Below are positions 5,925 to 7,962 of a stretch of 7,962 bases of DNA, in pieces. How positions within the stretch are numbered: position 1 is the first letter of the stretch; the number at the start of each line of letters is the position of its first letter. The notes under the pieces were generated by a model. The model worked only from the letters and a program-made list of their open reading frames with translations, did no database searches and had not been told where the DNA came from. A program made the translations under genes and the position numbers. Origin of the DNA: Burkholderiales bacterium (GTDB taxonomy: Bacteria; Pseudomonadota; Gammaproteobacteria; Burkholderiales; CAIKXV01); assembly GCA_019751575.1 (NCBI GenBank), contig JAIENF010000318.1, positions 1 through 7,962 on the forward strand, written 5' to 3'.

Positions 5925-6911
5925 ATGCAGAAGTCGACCCCTTCCGTGACGCTCGCCGCGGTCGCGGCCATCGTCGGCGTCCATGCGCTGACGGCCGGCC
6001 CCGCCCTGGCCCAGACCTGGCCCTCCAAGCCGGTGCGCATGATCGTGCCGTTCCCCCCGGGGGGCTCCACCGACATCTTCGGCCGGCTGATGGCCGATGC
6101 ACTGTCGCGCCAGCTCGCCGTCCAGGTGGTGGTCGACAACCGTGGCGGCGCCGGTGGCAACATCGGCGCGGCGCTGGCTGCGCGGGCGCCCGCCGACGGC
6201 TACACGATCTCGATGTTCACCGTGGCGCAGAGCATCGCGCCCTCGGTGATGAAGCTCGACTTCGACCCGGCCAAGGACTTCACCCCGATCACGCTGATCG
6301 CGCGGCTGCCGAGCATCCTGCTGGTGCATCCGTCGCTGCCGGTGCGCAGCGTGAAGGAACTGGTGGCCTTCATGAAGAAGCGGCCGGGCGCACTGAACTA
6401 TGCATCGACCGGCCCGGGCACTTCGCCGCACATGCTGATGGAGATGTTCCTGCTGATGTCCGGGACGAAGGCGACGCATATCGCATACAAGGGGGCCAGC
6501 CCGGCGATGGTCGACCAGCTCGGCGGCATGGTCGAGATGGGATTCACCACCGGCATCGGCCCGTCGCTGGACGCGGCGCGCAGCGGCCGGCTGCGCGCGA
6601 TCGCCGTGTCCACCGCCGAGCGGTATGCGGCCCTGCCCGACGTGCCGACGGTGGAAGAGGGCGGCGTGAAGGGGTTCGATGGCAGTTCCTGGCAGGGCCT
6701 GGTCGCGCCGGCCAACCTGCCGAAGGACATCCTGGCGCGGCTCAATGGCGAGGCGGTGAAGTACATCCTGTCGCCGGAGGGGCGTGAGCGGATCGCCCAG
6801 CAGGGCGGAAATCCCGGGGGCAATTCGTCGGAAGCGTTCGGGCAGTTCATCCAGGCCGAGATCGCGCGCTGGGCCAAGGTGGCCAAGGCGGCGAACGTGC
6901 GGACCAATTGA
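5925..6911 (+). CDS. Bug/TctC-family tripartite tricarboxylate transporter substrate-binding protein
   Basis: A 328-residue periplasmic solute-binding protein. The signal peptide (residues 1-29) ends in ALA before QTWP. The mature protein carries the family hallmarks: PSKPVRMIVPFPPGGSTD (33-50), VVDNRGGAGGNIG (69-81) with ARAPADGYT (87-94), YASTGPGTSPHM (159-170), HIAYKG (185-190), and ALPDVPTVEEGG (236-247) near the C-terminal part. Length is normal for Bug proteins. They capture small carboxylates or other organic solutes for TctAB permeases, but no tctA or tctB is here, so this is one of the many solo copies typical of betaproteobacteria; its ligand is not predictable. The ATG at 5925 is chosen because GAGGAG sits six bases before it and a signal peptide follows at once; the frame stays open upstream. 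A transporter gene follows after 55 bp. Confidence 0.95.
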   Translation: MQKSTPSVTLAAVAAIVGVHALTAGPALAQTWPSKPVRMIVPFPPGGSTDIFGRLMADALSRQLAVQVVVDNRGGAGGNIGAALAARAPADGYTISMFTVAQSIAPSVMKLDFDPAKDFTPITLIARLPSILLVHPSLPVRSVKELVAFMKKRPGALNYASTGPGTSPHMLMEMFLLMSGTKATHIAYKGASPAMVDQLGGMVEMGFTTGIGPSLDAARSGRLRAIAVSTAERYAALPDVPTVEEGGVKGFDGSSWQGLVAPANLPKDILARLNGEAVKYILSPEGRERIAQQGGNPGGNSSEAFGQFIQAEIARWAKVAKAANVRTN

Positions 6912-6934
6912 CCGGGCAGTCGGCACCGCCCGGT
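6911..6934 (+). terminator. Hairpin at the end of the Bug gene, possible terminator or attenuator
   Basis: ACCGGGC (6911-6917) and GCCCGGT (6928-6934) form a perfect 7-bp stem with a 10-base loop, beginning at the last base of the Bug stop codon. No T-run follows; four bases later a second hairpin begins. It could end the Bug transcript or protect its 3' end. Confidence 0.4.
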
Positions 6935-6938
6935 TCGG

Positions 6939-6968
6939 ACCGGCGGGCACGGGAGAGCGCCCGCCGGT
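6939..6968 (+). promoter_or_regulatory. Hairpin enclosing the ribosome-binding site and start of the MFS gene
   Basis: ACCGGCGGGC (6939-6948) and GCCCGCCGGT (6959-6968) form a perfect 10-bp G-C-rich stem. The 10-base loop contains GGGAGA (6951-6956), the only ribosome-binding site in front of the MFS gene, and the 3' arm includes the first two bases of its GTG start (6967-6969). If the RNA folds this way, translation initiation would be hindered; alternatively the structure is a terminator for the Bug gene. Confidence 0.45.
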
Positions 6969-7962
6969 GAAGTTCGGATCGGTCGCATTCCGCGCGCTCC
7001 GGCACCGGAACTACGCGCTGTTCTTCGCCGGCCAGGGGCTGTCGATGGTCGGCTACTGGGTGCAGCAGGTGGCCGCAGGCTGGCTGATGTACGAGCTCAC
7101 CGGGTCTGCACTCTCGCTCGGCCTGCTCGCGTTCTTCTCCAGCCTGCCGGTGCTGCTGTTGTCGCCGCTGGCCGGCTGGTGGTCCGACCATGCGGATCGC
7201 CGCCGGCTCATGCTCGCCTCGCAGGTCCTCGAGGGGGTGCAGGCCCTGGTGCTCGTCGTGCTCACGGTCACCGGCCTCATCCAGCCGTGGCACCTGATCG
7301 TGCTGGGTGCCATCCTCGGCGCGCTGGTCGCCCTCGAGCTGGCGGTGCGCCAGACCTTCCTGCTCGACCTGATCGATGCCCGCGAAGACCTTCCCAGCGC
7401 GATCTCCCTGACGGCGACCATGGGGCAGGCCGGACGGCTGGTCGGGCCGGCCATTGCCGGCGCCTTGCTGGTGGCCGTCGGGCCGGCCTGGTGTTTCGCG
7501 GTGAACGCGCTGACCTATGTCGCCGTGATCTGCAGCATCGTCGCGATCCGCACCCCACCGCAGCCGCCGGCGACCGACCGTGCCGCGTTCATCGCCGGGC
7601 TGCGCGAAGGCTTCGTCTATGCGTGGAATTCGTATCCGATCCGCAACCTGCTCATCGCGCTGGCACTGGTCAGTGTCCTCGTCACCCCCTACCAGAACCT
7701 GATGCCCGCGTTCGTGTCGCAGGTCTATGCCGGTGACCCGAAGATGCTCGGCATGCTGCTGGCGCTGGCGGGCGGCGGGGCGCTGGCCGGCAGCCTCTAT
7801 CTGGCGGCGCGGCCGAATGCCGCCGGGCTGCTGTCGGTGCTGATCGCCGCCATGGCCGCGTCCGGCCTCGGCCTGCTGGCCTTCGCATTCAGCGATCGCT
7901 GGTGGCTGTCCGCGCCGCTGGTGGTGATCGTCGGCATGGGCGTGCTGGCGACGATGCTGCCG
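6967..7962 (+). CDS. MFS transporter, EntS-like / MFS_3 type (partial, cut by the right edge)
   Basis: The first 332 codons of a major facilitator superfamily transporter, open to the last base; full members run about 400-540 residues. The N-terminus FRALRHRNYALFFAGQGLSMVG (8-29) is the usual opening of the EntS/MFS_3 branch. TM2-TM3 are joined by a motif-A loop, GWWSDHADRRRLM (70-82), with D74 and R78. GRLVGPAIAGALL (156-168) and NALTYVAV (180-187) mark TM5-TM6. A central loop at about 195-225 is followed by TM7 and later helices, so about eight or nine of twelve helices are in view. Related proteins export siderophores or drugs; the substrate here is unknown. GTG is chosen because the family N-terminus starts right after it and GGGAGA lies ten bases before it. 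It may be co-transcribed with the Bug gene, although two hairpins separate them. Confidence 0.88.
   Translation, partial: MKFGSVAFRALRHRNYALFFAGQGLSMVGYWVQQVAAGWLMYELTGSALSLGLLAFFSSLPVLLLSPLAGWWSDHADRRRLMLASQVLEGVQALVLVVLTVTGLIQPWHLIVLGAILGALVALELAVRQTFLLDLIDAREDLPSAISLTATMGQAGRLVGPAIAGALLVAVGPAWCFAVNALTYVAVICSIVAIRTPPQPPATDRAAFIAGLREGFVYAWNSYPIRNLLIALALVSVLVTPYQNLMPAFVSQVYAGDPKMLGMLLALAGGGALAGSLYLAARPNAAGLLSVLIAAMAASGLGLLAFAFSDRWWLSAPLVVIVGMGVLATMLP

Noticed and set aside
4555..6102. A 515-codon minus-strand open frame across the cytochrome c' and b genes.
   Set aside because: Arg/Pro-rich and without motifs. The cytochrome b561 helices and haem histidines are in a different frame, and the stretch opposite cytochrome c' is its antisense.
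1..7962. Mobile element, phage, CRISPR or genomic-island boundary.
   Set aside because: No transposase, integrase, tRNA, spaced direct repeats or clear composition shift was seen; all genes share similar high-GC codon use.

Overview
The window looks like chromosome of a high-GC Gram-negative bacterium, most likely a betaproteobacterium (Burkholderiales-like). This rests on strong G/C bias at third codon positions, a CheV-type chemotaxis adaptor, a periplasmic cytochrome c', and a solo Bug/TctC-type substrate-binding protein, a family greatly expanded in that group. It holds seven complete genes and one gene cut by the right edge. I found no tRNA, rRNA, CRISPR array, insertion sequence or phage gene.

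Region 1 (1-2768, minus strand) is a two-gene chemotaxis unit. A membrane methyl-accepting chemotaxis receptor is followed after 29 bp by cheV (CheW domain plus receiver). A well-matched flagellar sigma-28 (FliA) promoter, TAAA-N15-GCCGTTAA, lies just upstream of the receptor, so the pair is probably expressed with the late flagellar regulon.

Region 2 (about 2750-3408, plus strand) is a single MocA-like nucleotidyltransferase gene. It diverges from the receptor gene and ends in a hairpin shared with the convergent regulator gene.

Region 3 (3426-5726) holds a Crp/Fnr-family regulator (minus) that diverges across a 296-bp palindrome-rich gap from a cytochrome c' gene (plus, TTG start). The cytochrome c' gene converges on a cytochrome b561-type membrane protein gene (minus) with a strong shared hairpin between them. 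The layout suggests a small redox or nitric-oxide-related module: a periplasmic haem protein, a membrane cytochrome b that may exchange electrons with it, and a regulator next door. That functional link is inferred from proximity and family knowledge.

Region 4 (5925 to the end, plus strand) holds a Bug-family periplasmic solute-binding protein and, 55 bp later, a major facilitator superfamily transporter (EntS-like MFS_3 type, GTG start) that runs off the window. The 55-bp gap contains two consecutive perfect hairpins. The second holds the transporter's ribosome-binding site in its loop and the first two bases of its start codon in its stem.

I see no obvious new multi-gene defence or mobile system. 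The points most worth a second look are the sigma-28 promoter, the tandem hairpins before the MFS gene, the unusual DNA-recognition residues of the Crp/Fnr protein, and the palindromes in front of it.
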